Source: UBA4416 sp040387475
Lineage (GTDB): Bacteria; Bacteroidota; Bacteroidia; B-17B0; Aurantibacillaceae
Direction: 5' to 3'
DNA length: 64,000 nucleotides
Assembly: GCA_040387475.1 (NCBI GenBank)
Contig: JAZKDT010000019.1
Location: 124,001-188,000, forward strand
Below the pieces are notes generated by a model. That model was not told where the DNA came from and did no database searches. It saw only the letters and a list, made by a program, of their open reading frames with translations. This document shows, piece after piece, positions 14,660 to 23,300 of this stretch. Each line of letters starts with the position of its first letter. Within the stretch, counting starts at the first letter, position 1. The position numbers and the translations under genes were made by a program.

Positions 14660-15501
14660 CGTTCTTCGTATCCTTTATTCCCTTGTAAGCCACCGCTGTG
14701 AATGATCAGTATCTTTTTTTGTTTTTCTAGTTTAAATTGATTGATGAGATCAAATACTGCATAAAATAATTTGGTGGTATATACATAGTCCAGTTCGATG
14801 TGATAAATTTCTTCGAACCACGATTTAAATTGCAACAACTCCTTTGTATGTTTAGCGTAGCCACCAAAATGGTAGTTATTTAAAATATGTGTGTGAAAGT
14901 TAGTTGTATTTGCCTCATAATTCAACACATTTATAGCCGTAAGTTTTTGTGTTTGAGATAAAGTTGCGGATAAGCCTTTGAAAGTAGTACCTGTTCCATA
15001 GGCACAAAAAATATCCGTATAATCTTTCATATCATCGGTAAGAATGTCTTCGCAGCCTTTTTGACCAAGAGTATTATCTCCACCTTCCGGAATAATATAC
15101 GCTTCAGGATACATATAATGCAATCGTTGTAAATAACCACTGTCGGTTTTTTGAGAGTACTCTGTACGGCTTATAAACAACAATTCCATCCCGTGTTGCT
15201 TCGCCAGTGCGAGAGTTGAGTTGTTGATAGACGTTTCTTCGCCGCGGATGATTCCGATGCTTTTCAGATGATTTAATTTACAGGCAACTGCTGTCGCCGC
15301 AATGTGGTTGGAAAAAGCTCCGCCGAATGTGATGATCGAATTTTTATTTAGGTTTTTTGCCTGTTGTAAATTGTATTTTAATTTGAACCATTTATTTCCG
15401 GAAATCTCGGGATGTATCAGATCAAGCCGTAAAATGCCAAGACGGTGTTCCTTATACTCAATGGTATCAATAATAGGGTTATATGTAATTATCTCTGACA
15501 C
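14614..15501 (-). CDS. PLP-dependent deaminase of the ACC deaminase / D-cysteine desulfhydrase family
   Basis: This 295-aa protein has the family features GILRLDLIHPEISGNKWFKLKYNL with the probable PLP Lys in SGNKWFKLK, the substrate-binding FGGAFSNHIAATA, GTGTTFKGL (phosphate loop) and IHSGGLQGN near the end. Members either open 1-aminocyclopropane-1-carboxylate or release sulfide and ammonia from D-cysteine. In Bacteroidota the short form is usually annotated as ACC deaminase/D-cysteine desulfhydrase without proof of substrate. The 3' end overlaps the convergent envelope gene by 46 nt. Confidence 0.87.
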   Translation of the reverse strand: MSEIITYNPIIDTIEYKEHRLGILRLDLIHPEISGNKWFKLKYNLQQAKNLNKNSIITFGGAFSNHIAATAVACKLNHLKSIGIIRGEETSINNSTLALAKQHGMELLFISRTEYSQKTDSGYLQRLHYMYPEAYIIPEGGDNTLGQKGCEDILTDDMKDYTDIFCAYGTGTTFKGLSATLSQTQKLTAINVLNYEANTTNFHTHILNNYHFGGYAKHTKELLQFKSWFEEIYHIELDYVYTTKLFYAVFDLINQFKLEKQKKILIIHSGGLQGNKGYEERYNLNPKRQVNDPQG

Positions 15502-15551
15502 TGAAATTTTATGAATCTCAAATTTAAATTAAAATGTAAGACAGAATACAA

Positions 15552-15559
15552 TATCTTTG
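15552..15559 (+). promoter_or_regulatory. -7 element almost touching the DUF5522 start
   Basis: TATCTTTG matches TAnnTTTG and ends 7 nt before the ATG at 15567. If used, transcription would begin at about the start codon, giving a leaderless mRNA. No -33 TTG was found at the usual distance. Confidence 0.35.
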
Positions 15560-15566
15560 TATTAAG

Positions 15567-15737
15567 ATGTTCAATAAAAATTTAGATCCGGAAGATTTTT
15601 ATTATAGCCCGGAGGGTTATATTGTTTTTACGGAAAAATATCACTTAAAACGCGGTTATTGTTGTAAAAACGGTTGCAAACACTGCCCCTACGGCTACAA
15701 TAAAAAAACAGGCCAGTTTGAAAACGAGAAGAAGTAA
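15567..15737 (+). CDS. DUF5522 small Cys-rich protein
   Basis: A 56-aa protein running from ATG 15567 to TAA 15735-15737. It starts MFNKNLDPEDFYYSPEGYIVF, then TEKYHLKRGYCCKNGCKHCPYGY, and ends with a charged tail. The CCxxxCxHCPYG cluster offers four Cys and one His for zinc or another metal, and the layout matches the short DUF5522 family of Bacteroidota. Function is unknown. It lies between a PLP enzyme on the other strand and a T9SS protease, with no operon partner, and has a promoter element just 7 nt upstream. Confidence 0.85.
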   Translation: MFNKNLDPEDFYYSPEGYIVFTEKYHLKRGYCCKNGCKHCPYGYNKKTGQFENEKK

Positions 15738-15862
15738 CACTACGTGCGATCATCAATTATTTTAGTAACTTAGTGTAGCAAAAACAGGTTGCCTTAAATA
15801 AGCTGGTTTATTGAAATATAAGCCGTTACACCAGATGGCAACTGATAATAAATTGAAATCAT

Positions 15863-17938
15863 ATGAAATACATTTTATTCTCCCTTTCAGTTTTTTCTTT
15901 TCTTAATCAATTTGCACAAGCTGATCAGCATTGTGCAACAGATGTGATCATGAAAAAATACTATGCCTCACATCCCGAGATCGAAGCAAAAAAAAGAATG
16001 GCTGATCTGGATCGGGTTAAACAACATAAGAATAAACGAACCAATGCCGCTTCATATGTCATTCCGGTTGTGTTTCATATATTGCATAACGGCGGACCAG
16101 AAAATATTTCAGACGCACAGGTAGTAGACGCATTGTATATTTTGAACAGGGATTTCGCAAAGAAAAATGGCGACACACTATATCTGATTCCTGAATTTAA
16201 ATCGCTCGCTGATTCTACAAAAATTCAATTTGCTTTGGCTACAAAAGATCCTAATGGAAATTGCACGAATGGCATTATTCATTATAGCGATCCTGACACT
16301 GATTGGGATGATGCGTCTTCTACCTTATACCAATATACCTGGGATCCAACGATGTATATGAATGTGTATGTAGTAAAATCAATTACCCTGAGTAGTGGTT
16401 TTGGTGCCGCGGGATATACTTATTTCCCGGGTAGTTTGCCTACGAGCTCGCCCGCTGATGCCATTGTTTTATTAAATAATTATTTTGGCTCCATAGGAAC
16501 CGGTAATCCATTTTTATCCAGGGTATTAACTCATGAAGTTGGGCATTGGTTGGGATTGTATCATGTATTTGGATATACCAATGGCGCCGGTGTGGACTGT
16601 TCGGGCGATGATTTTGTATCAGATACGCCTCCAACTCAAGGTTATTTAAGTTGCCCAAATGCTTCCAATCCTTCATCATATCAGATCTGCACGCCGGGTG
16701 TTAGCGAGAACTATCAGAACTATATGGATTATTCTTATTGCGTGAAAATGTTTACCCAGGAGCAGGGGTATGTTATGCAAAGTACATTGGTATCAGGCAT
16801 TTCGGGACGCGACATTTTAGTTTCGAATGCCAATTTGGTCAATACCGGTGTTATTAGTCCTAACCTTGCCTGTGTTCCCGAAGCCGATTTTAGGCATAAC
16901 CGTTCTGAGACCTGTGTGGGAACGCCTGTTACTTTTGCGGATGCATCAACCAACGGTGCTGCTACTTCTTACACATGGTCGTTTCCGGGTGGAACGCCGG
17001 CTGCGTCAAATTTATCGGCACCGTCGATCACCTACAATACGCCGGGGGTTTACTCGGTAACCTATCAATCAGGTAACTCGGCGGGAACTTCAATTCCTGT
17101 TACCAAAACAAATATTATAACTGTCATTAACAACGTGGCAACTTATAGCTCGCCTTTTACTGAAGGTTTTGAAACCGCTACAATTCCTAATAACGACTGG
17201 GATGTTTTTAACTCGAGTGGTGGTTCAAACTGGGTTCAGTCTTTTGACGCTGCTTACTCCGGTTCCTTTTCGGCAAAATTGCCATCAACCAATAATACCC
17301 GTTTAGCAGTTGCCTCTATGGTGAGCCCGGCGTTTAACATTTCGGCAACAACGTCGCCACAGTTAATGTTTAGACTGGCTACAGCGGAAAGCAATCCTGA
17401 CCATGTGAATAATTTAAAAGTGTTGGCTTCTACTGATTGCGAAAATTCCTGGATACAGCTGTATAGTAAAACGGGTTCTAATCTTGTTACAACGCCTTCA
17501 ACCACAAATCCTTTTTTGCCGGTATTCTTAAGCGAGTGGCGAAACGAGATCATTAATTTATCGCCGGTTGCCGGTTCCACACATGTGAAGTTCAAGTTCA
17601 TGTATAGTCGCGACACTATTTCGGGAGCGAACAATGTATTTATAGATGACATTAATATTTCCAGTTCTACCGGATTGAATGTATTCGCCAGTAATATCGC
17701 TTACACTATATTTCCTAATCCCGCTTCGGAAACAGTGAGTATTTCTTTTAACGAAACATGTGATAAAGTATATATTACCGATGTACTGGGGCAGGTTTAT
17801 GAGTTTGCAAAGAGAAACGGAGCTGATACAAGTTACACATTTGCGGTGGGTGAAAATACCAAATTCAAACCGGGAGTATACTTTATTACTGTAGAAAGCA
17901 AAGGGAGTTCATGTACAAAAAAACTAATCGTTAATTAA
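15863..17938 (+). CDS. Secreted M43 zinc metalloprotease with PKD domain and T9SS sorting domain
   Basis: This 691-aa protein has a signal peptide (residues 1-20), an M43 (pappalysin-like) catalytic domain (about 65-315) with the zinc-binding HEVGHWLGLYH motif starting at His224 and the later Met-turn-like YMDYSYC, a PKD domain (about 340-425, VTFADAS and YTWSFPGGTP), a beta-sandwich region (about 430-600) and a C-terminal type A sorting domain (IFPNPASETVSISF through the final LIVN). It should cross the inner membrane by Sec and the outer membrane by the type IX system, to be anchored or released outside. Alone in its transcription unit. Confidence 0.93.
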   Translation: MKYILFSLSVFSFLNQFAQADQHCATDVIMKKYYASHPEIEAKKRMADLDRVKQHKNKRTNAASYVIPVVFHILHNGGPENISDAQVVDALYILNRDFAKKNGDTLYLIPEFKSLADSTKIQFALATKDPNGNCTNGIIHYSDPDTDWDDASSTLYQYTWDPTMYMNVYVVKSITLSSGFGAAGYTYFPGSLPTSSPADAIVLLNNYFGSIGTGNPFLSRVLTHEVGHWLGLYHVFGYTNGAGVDCSGDDFVSDTPPTQGYLSCPNASNPSSYQICTPGVSENYQNYMDYSYCVKMFTQEQGYVMQSTLVSGISGRDILVSNANLVNTGVISPNLACVPEADFRHNRSETCVGTPVTFADASTNGAATSYTWSFPGGTPAASNLSAPSITYNTPGVYSVTYQSGNSAGTSIPVTKTNIITVINNVATYSSPFTEGFETATIPNNDWDVFNSSGGSNWVQSFDAAYSGSFSAKLPSTNNTRLAVASMVSPAFNISATTSPQLMFRLATAESNPDHVNNLKVLASTDCENSWIQLYSKTGSNLVTTPSTTNPFLPVFLSEWRNEIINLSPVAGSTHVKFKFMYSRDTISGANNVFIDDINISSSTGLNVFASNIAYTIFPNPASETVSISFNETCDKVYITDVLGQVYEFAKRNGADTSYTFAVGENTKFKPGVYFITVESKGSSCTKKLIVN

Positions 17939-17990
17939 TGATCAAATCTCTAAAAAAAACAGATATTTGTGAAATATAAAATGTACGACC

Positions 17991-18974
17991 TTGCTTAAGC
18001 TTTCAGAATTAAACAACAATCAGATCAACTACGTTAATATTGGGTTAATGATATTGTCTGCTATACTGGCTTTCATTTTGCCGTTTGAGCTTTTCCTTTT
18101 TTCTTACGCGGTATTAGGACCTTTGCATTATCTCACTGAAATAGGATGGTTGCATAAAAAAAGCTATTTTACCAAAGGAAAATATGACTTTTTGTTTTTG
18201 AGTTTACTTTGTGTTTTGGTGTTTTATTTTTCTTATGTCAATCCAACAAGATCGGAGAGGCTTATTCCTAATGTTATATTATACGGGGTTTTATTATCAT
18301 TAATTTTCGTTTTTGTAAAGGATAATTTATACAGGGTAGTATTGGCTATACTGGCTGTGATTGGTATATCTATGTCTACGCTTGGCTTTCACTATTTTGT
18401 GTGGGTAGGTATATTTTTGCCAACCATTATCCATGTATTTGTTTTTACCTGGGCATTTATGTTGTATGGCGTTTTAAAAAATAAATCTTTTTCGGGCTAC
18501 ATGTCTATTGTGGCTTTAGTTGTAATTGCCATTTCCTTTTTTGTGATCAAAGCGCCCGGGCTTCAATACGAAGTGTCTGCTTATGTCGGAAAAAGTTACG
18601 AGCTGTTTTATTTGTTGAACAAATTTTTGATTGATTTATTTGGTTTGGAAACACGTGTAACCGACGACCTGACATTGGTATATAAAACCAATGCCGGTTT
18701 TATCATTATGCGTTTTATCGCCTTTTCCTATACGTATCATTATCTCAATTGGTTTTCAAAAACATCCGTTATTCAATGGCATAAAGTGCCCAAAAAAACG
18801 CTCTATATTACAATAGGGCTTTGGATATTTTCAGTAATATTATACGTCATTGACTACAATATTGGACTAAAAGCACTGTATTTTTTAAGTTTTTTACATG
18901 TTTTTTTAGAATTTCCACTCAATATTACTTCTTTTCAGGGTATAGTTAAATCCGTTATGCCTGTTAAGAAATAA
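17991..18974 (+). CDS. Multi-pass membrane protein with conserved-looking His residues
   Basis: A 327-aa protein with about nine transmembrane segments. No ATG fits near the beginning; the frame opens at TTG 17991, and an internal ATG would remove 19 residues. Several His residues sit inside or at the edge of helices: GPLHYLTEIGWLH, LGFHYFVWVG, IHVFVFTW, YTYHYLNWFSK and LHVFLEFPLN. This arrangement recalls membrane metalloenzymes such as the Brp/Blh or fatty-acid hydroxylase type, but the spacing fits no family I can name, so no activity is assigned. The neighbours (M43 protease and MCE protein) give no functional hint. Confidence 0.6.
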   Translation: MLKLSELNNNQINYVNIGLMILSAILAFILPFELFLFSYAVLGPLHYLTEIGWLHKKSYFTKGKYDFLFLSLLCVLVFYFSYVNPTRSERLIPNVILYGVLLSLIFVFVKDNLYRVVLAILAVIGISMSTLGFHYFVWVGIFLPTIIHVFVFTWAFMLYGVLKNKSFSGYMSIVALVVIAISFFVIKAPGLQYEVSAYVGKSYELFYLLNKFLIDLFGLETRVTDDLTLVYKTNAGFIIMRFIAFSYTYHYLNWFSKTSVIQWHKVPKKTLYITIGLWIFSVILYVIDYNIGLKALYFLSFLHVFLEFPLNITSFQGIVKSVMPVKK

Positions 18975-19046
18975 GCGCTTAAACGTGCTTTCGCCCTCTT
19001 TTTAATTAAATATAAATCTGTATATTAGGGCTTCAAAAAACGGCTT

Positions 19047-20030
19047 GTGAAGATCTCAAAAGAATTTAAAATAGGTATCATTGTTACTGCTGCTATTGGT
19101 TTATTTATCTGGGGATTTAATTTCCTGAAAGGCCATGACCTGTTTAGTCATAAATATGAATTATATGCAGTTTACCCGAAGATAGATGGTTTGATCGAAG
19201 CCAATCCTCTTTTGGTTAACGGCTTTAAAGTTGGGCAGATCAACAAAATTTCCTTACTAAAAGATAAGAACGGAGAATATGGCGTATTGGTTAAATTTTT
19301 ATTGACGGAAGATGTACAAATTCCTAAACACTCTATTGCTCGTGCGGTAAGTTCAGATTTATTGGGATCAAAAGCTGTTGAAATTGTTTACAGTAATGAA
19401 ACAGAGTTTGTAAATTCAGGTGATACGTTGATTGCAGAAACAGAGGAAGGCCTGAAAACCGCCGTGAGCAAACAATTGGCGCCACTTCAGAAAAAAATTG
19501 AAGGGTTGTTATCATCAGTAGATTCGGTGATGACAGTTGTTCAGGTAGTATTGAATGATAAAACAAGAGAAAATTTAAGTAAGTCGTTTGAAAGCATTAA
19601 GCTCGCTATTCAAAGTTTAGAACAAACTGCGTATAAACTCGATGATCTGGTTGCATCCGAAAAAGCAAAGATTTCTTCTATTTTGACTAAACTCAATGGT
19701 TTGGCCGGCATGCTTGAAAAAAATACAGGTAAGATCGATAATATCATTGGAAATTTCAGCACACTTTCGGATAGTTTGGCCAAATCGAATTTAAAAGGCG
19801 CTATTGATGAAGCCGATAAAACATTGGCAGAGTTAAATAAATTAGTAGCTCAGATCAATTCAGGACAAGGAAGTTTGGGTAAACTCGCTAAAAATGATTC
19901 GTTATACAATAACCTAAACAAGGCAAGTGACGATTTGGATAAATTAATGAAAGACCTTCGCATAAACCCAGAACGTTATATTCATTTCTCTGTATTTGGC
20001 AGAAAAGATAAAAACAAACCTAAACTTTAA
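19047..20030 (+). CDS. MCE/MlaD family lipid-transport protein
   Basis: The start is GTG at 19047, giving 327 aa. An N-terminal membrane anchor (residues 8-26, IVTAAIGLFIWGFNFLKG) precedes an MCE domain (about 37-115: YAVYPKIDGLIEANPLLVNG and VGQINKISLL), then long amphipathic and coiled helices (about 140-310). MCE proteins form hexameric rings that pass phospholipids between membranes together with a MlaE permease and MlaF ATPase. Here the likely MlaE and MlaF partners are encoded about 5 kb away (24889-26387), not adjacent. It is followed after 9 nt by iron-sulfur genes, an unusual association. Confidence 0.92.
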   Translation: MKISKEFKIGIIVTAAIGLFIWGFNFLKGHDLFSHKYELYAVYPKIDGLIEANPLLVNGFKVGQINKISLLKDKNGEYGVLVKFLLTEDVQIPKHSIARAVSSDLLGSKAVEIVYSNETEFVNSGDTLIAETEEGLKTAVSKQLAPLQKKIEGLLSSVDSVMTVVQVVLNDKTRENLSKSFESIKLAIQSLEQTAYKLDDLVASEKAKISSILTKLNGLAGMLEKNTGKIDNIIGNFSTLSDSLAKSNLKGAIDEADKTLAELNKLVAQINSGQGSLGKLAKNDSLYNNLNKASDDLDKLMKDLRINPERYIHFSVFGRKDKNKPKL

Positions 20031-20035
20031 ATTTG
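20028..20035 (+). promoter_or_regulatory. -7 element between MCE gene and iron-sulfur gene
   Basis: TAAATTTG overlaps the MCE stop codon and ends 4 nt before the ATG at 20040. It matches TAnnTTTG but has no -33 TTG at the right distance. If active, it would give the iron-sulfur genes their own leaderless start. Confidence 0.3.
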
Positions 20036-20039
20036 TTAT

Positions 20040-21365
20040 ATGATCTCATCCATCATTTTTATTGCTCTCTTAATTGGATCAAGCGTGTTTTTTTTCATGA
20101 ATGCAAAAAAAATTCGCCGGAATATCCTCCTGGGAAAAGATATATCAATTACCGATAACAAGGGCGAACGTTTAAAAACGATGATCCTTGTGGCTTTGGG
20201 TCAAAAGAAAATGTTTACCAGACCCATTCCGGCAATTTTACATTTATTTTTATATACGGCTTTCGTTATAACACAGATCGAATTGGTTGAAATTGTTTAT
20301 GATGGGATCACAGGGCATCACCGTGCTTTTCGCGAATCTTTAGGTGGGTTTTATACCTTTATAGTGAGTTTTATCGAAATCTTATCGGTACTGGCTTTCA
20401 TTGGAACCATTGCTTTTTTATCCAGAAGAAATTTATTAAAAGTACCACGCCTGGTTAAAAGTGAATTGAATGGCTGGCCAAAATTAGATGCCAATATTAT
20501 TTTGATCATGGAATTTATCCTGATCTGTTTTATTTTTATGATGAATGGAGCAGATGAAGTATTGTATTCCAGGGGTCAGTCACATGCCGAAAATTTGGGT
20601 GACGGGTCGCTTCGTTTATCCATTAGCCAGTACATTGGGCCTTTACTCTACAGCGGTATGCCAACACCGGGTTTGCATGTTATAGAGCGTATTGGTTGGT
20701 GGGGACATATCATTATGGTATTTAGCTTTTTAAATTATTTACCGTTCTCAAAACACTTACATATTTTATTGGCCTTTCCAAATACGTATTTCTCTAATTT
20801 AAAACCTAAGGGAGAATTCAAAAATTTGTTTGAAGTTACAGATGTGGTAAAACCAAATTTTGATCCTTCTTATCAACCTGTTTTGGATCCTAATGCAGTA
20901 ATTGGATTTGGTGTAAAGGATGTTAAGGACCTTAACTGGAAAAACTTATTGGATGCTTATTCTTGTACGGAGTGTGGTCGTTGTACATCTGCTTGTCCGC
21001 AAAATATAACCGGTAAAGCATTGTCGCCCCGTAAAATCATGATGGATACGAGAGATCGTATGGAAGAAGTTGGTAAGAACATGGATAAGAATGGCGGTAC
21101 TTTTGTTGACGATGGAAAAACACTTTTGGGTGATTATATCAAACATGAAGAGATTTGGGCTTGCAATACCTGTAATGCCTGTGTACAGGAGTGCCCGGTA
21201 AATATTGATCCGCTCGCAATTATTATGGGGCTTCGCCAGCAATTGGTATTAGAACAAAGTTCAGCACCAAACGAGTTAAATGGCATGTTCTCTAATTTAG
21301 AAAACAATGGAGCGCCATGGCAATTTAGTCCTTCCGACAGAGCGAATTGGATAACCGAAAACTAA
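20040..21365 (+). CDS. Membrane iron-sulfur protein, HdrC/nitrate reductase gamma-like
   Basis: The 441-aa protein has an N-terminal membrane part (segments at about 1-25, 60-85, 105-130, 155-180 and 215-240) like NarI-type cytochrome subunits, then a soluble domain with two [4Fe-4S] motifs, CTECGRCTSACPQN and CNTCNACVQECPVN. This matches the membrane-plus-ferredoxin subunits of heterodisulfide reductase-like and LutA/GlcF-like complexes. The next gene, 6 nt on, encodes the matching CCG-domain subunit, so together they probably move electrons between a soluble donor or acceptor and quinone. The physiological substrate is unknown. Confidence 0.88.
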   Translation: MISSIIFIALLIGSSVFFFMNAKKIRRNILLGKDISITDNKGERLKTMILVALGQKKMFTRPIPAILHLFLYTAFVITQIELVEIVYDGITGHHRAFRESLGGFYTFIVSFIEILSVLAFIGTIAFLSRRNLLKVPRLVKSELNGWPKLDANIILIMEFILICFIFMMNGADEVLYSRGQSHAENLGDGSLRLSISQYIGPLLYSGMPTPGLHVIERIGWWGHIIMVFSFLNYLPFSKHLHILLAFPNTYFSNLKPKGEFKNLFEVTDVVKPNFDPSYQPVLDPNAVIGFGVKDVKDLNWKNLLDAYSCTECGRCTSACPQNITGKALSPRKIMMDTRDRMEEVGKNMDKNGGTFVDDGKTLLGDYIKHEEIWACNTCNACVQECPVNIDPLAIIMGLRQQLVLEQSSAPNELNGMFSNLENNGAPWQFSPSDRANWITEN

Positions 21366-21371
21366 GAAATT

Positions 21372-22166
21372 ATGAGTGATACAACTATAAAAGTACCGAC
21401 AATGCAGGAAAAGATCGCCAATGGCGAAACTCCTGATATTTTATTCTGGGTAGGTTGCAGTGGTAGTTTTGATGACCGTGCAAAAAAGATCACCAAAGCC
21501 ATTGTGCGTATTTTAAATCATGTAGGCGCTAACTTTGCTGTACTTGGCGTTGAAGAGTCTTGTACCGGAGATCCAGCAAAACGTGCCGGCAATGAATTTT
21601 TATTTCAAATGCAGGCCATGCAAAACATCACCATCTTAAATGGCTATGATGTGAAGAAGATCGTAACAGGTTGTCCGCACTGCTTTAATACCATTAAAAA
21701 TGAATATCCTGAATTAGGTGGTAAGTATGAAGTAATTCATCATACCCAGTTAGTGCAACAATTAATTGATGAAGGAAAATTAAAAGTACAGGGTGGCGCC
21801 TTTAAAGGAAAAAAAATTGTATTCCACGATCCGTGTTATCTGGGAAGAGCAAACAATGTATATGAGGCACCAAGGGATGTGATCTCAAAACTGGATGCTG
21901 AATTAGTTGAAATGAAACGCAGTAAAGCCAATGGACTATGCTGTGGAGCAGGTGGAGCGCAAATGTTTAAAGAAGCAGAAAAAGGAACTAAGGAGGTAAA
22001 TGTGGAACGCGCCGATGAAGCTCTTTCGCATAATCCTGACATTATTGCTGTTGGTTGCCCGTTTTGCAATACAATGATGACTGATGGTGTGAAACATTTT
22101 AATAAAGAAGACCAAACCAAAGTATTGGATGTGGCAGAGTTAATCGCTTCGGCTAACGATCTATAA
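21372..22166 (+). CDS. CCG-domain iron-sulfur protein, HdrB/LutA-like
   Basis: This 264-aa protein has two cysteine-rich CCG domains: VGCSGSFDDRAKK ... SCTGDPAKRAGNE ... VTGCPHCFNTIKNEYP in the first half and FHDPCYLGRAN ... NGLCCGAGGAQMF ... VGCPFCNTMMTDG in the second. Such domains hold a noncubane or [4Fe-4S] cluster and catalyse two-electron chemistry in HdrB, GlcF and LutA. It is 6 nt downstream of the membrane partner and 7 nt upstream of a TPR lipoprotein. I infer a two-subunit electron-transfer complex at the inner membrane. Confidence 0.9.
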   Translation: MSDTTIKVPTMQEKIANGETPDILFWVGCSGSFDDRAKKITKAIVRILNHVGANFAVLGVEESCTGDPAKRAGNEFLFQMQAMQNITILNGYDVKKIVTGCPHCFNTIKNEYPELGGKYEVIHHTQLVQQLIDEGKLKVQGGAFKGKKIVFHDPCYLGRANNVYEAPRDVISKLDAELVEMKRSKANGLCCGAGGAQMFKEAEKGTKEVNVERADEALSHNPDIIAVGCPFCNTMMTDGVKHFNKEDQTKVLDVAELIASANDL

Positions 22167-22173
22167 TAACCCT

Positions 22174-23199
22174 ATGAAAAATATAGTACTTTTTCTTTTT
22201 AGTTCGGTTGTCTTATTGTCCTGTGGCCCAAAAGAAACGGGTATTTCAGAAGATAATCATCGCGCAGATTCATTGATGAAAATAATCAACTCTCCTGAAT
22301 TGACTGCTGTCAATAAACAAATTCTGGATAGCCCTGAGGATGCTAATTTATATGATGAGCGTGCCAGATTATATTTGCAGTTCAAACAATTTGAAGAAGC
22401 AGTAAGTGATTCTAAACGTTCGATAAGAATTGACTCAAGTAATGCTAAATATTATTTAACAGAAGCTGATATCTTTTTTGCTGCAAACGAAACCCGTAAC
22501 GCAAAGGATGTATTAGAGAAGGTAACTGCTAAATTCCCTGAAAACACGGAAGGTTTATTGAAACTAGCTGAGCTTTACTTTTTTGTGAAGCAATATGAAA
22601 ACGCCTTTGCTAAAATTAACCAGGCTTTAAAAGTTAATCAAAATCTGGCAAAAGGATATTATCTAAAAGGAAGTATTTATAGAGAGATTGGTGATACCGG
22701 TAAAGCAGTATCCAGTTTGGAAACGGCTATAGAACAGGATAATAAAAATTACGGTGCGTTTTTGGATCTCGGGATTATTTATGCAGCGAAAAGAAATCCA
22801 TTGGCCTTTGAATATTACAATAATGCTATTGGCCTTCAACCGGCAAATCCAGAGGCATTATATGCAAAAGCAAAATTACTGCAGGATTTGAACCAGATTA
22901 AGGAAGCAGTAGCCTTGTATAACCAGATCTTAAAAATGGATCCACAACACGTATTTTCGATGTATAATTTGGGTGCTATTGAATTTGGAATCAATGAAAA
23001 CCCGAAGTTAGCGATGGAATATTTTACAAAAGCTATCAATGCAAATCCCAAATATGCAGAAGCTTATTTTGGAAGAGCGGTATGTTACCAGGATTTAAAA
23101 GATAATGACAATGCTTCGGCAGATTATCAAATGTGCTTACAATTAAAGCCAAATTATGAGCCAGCCGTTGAAGGCTTAAATTCATTAGGTAAACAATAG
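22174..23199 (+). CDS. Tetratricopeptide-repeat lipoprotein
   Basis: The 341-aa protein starts with a lipoprotein signal peptide ending at LLSCGPKE (Cys17). The rest is a chain of TPR helices from about residue 50 to 335, for example ANLYDERARLYLQFKQFEEAVSDSKRSI, YYLKGSIYREIGDTGKAVSSLETAI and PKYAEAYFGRAVCYQDLKDNDNASADYQ. TPR lipoproteins usually scaffold protein complexes at the periplasmic face of a membrane. It is the last gene of the MCE/iron-sulfur run and is followed by a terminator at 23253-23282. Confidence 0.88.
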   Translation: MKNIVLFLFSSVVLLSCGPKETGISEDNHRADSLMKIINSPELTAVNKQILDSPEDANLYDERARLYLQFKQFEEAVSDSKRSIRIDSSNAKYYLTEADIFFAANETRNAKDVLEKVTAKFPENTEGLLKLAELYFFVKQYENAFAKINQALKVNQNLAKGYYLKGSIYREIGDTGKAVSSLETAIEQDNKNYGAFLDLGIIYAAKRNPLAFEYYNNAIGLQPANPEALYAKAKLLQDLNQIKEAVALYNQILKMDPQHVFSMYNLGAIEFGINENPKLAMEYFTKAINANPKYAEAYFGRAVCYQDLKDNDNASADYQMCLQLKPNYEPAVEGLNSLGKQ

Positions 23200-23252
23200 C
23201 TGATCTGGCTTTAATACACATATTCATTAGGTGAGTGAAGACTTAACAAAAA

Positions 23253-23282
23253 AAAACCGATACAATTTGTATCGGTTTTTTT
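23253..23282. terminator. Bidirectional rho-independent terminator
   Basis: CCGATACA/TGTATCGG form an 8-bp stem (23258-23276) with an A run before and a T run after it, so it can end both the plus-strand TPR operon (stop 23199) and the minus-strand rpsP transcript (stop 23301). Confidence 0.85.
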
Positions 23283-23300
23283 ATAGTATGTAATATAAAA

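Noticed and set aside
18974..19015. Hairpin AAGCGC/GTGCTT after the membrane protein
   Set aside because: Only six pairs with a G-U pair, and the T-run is seven bases away; too weak to call a terminator.
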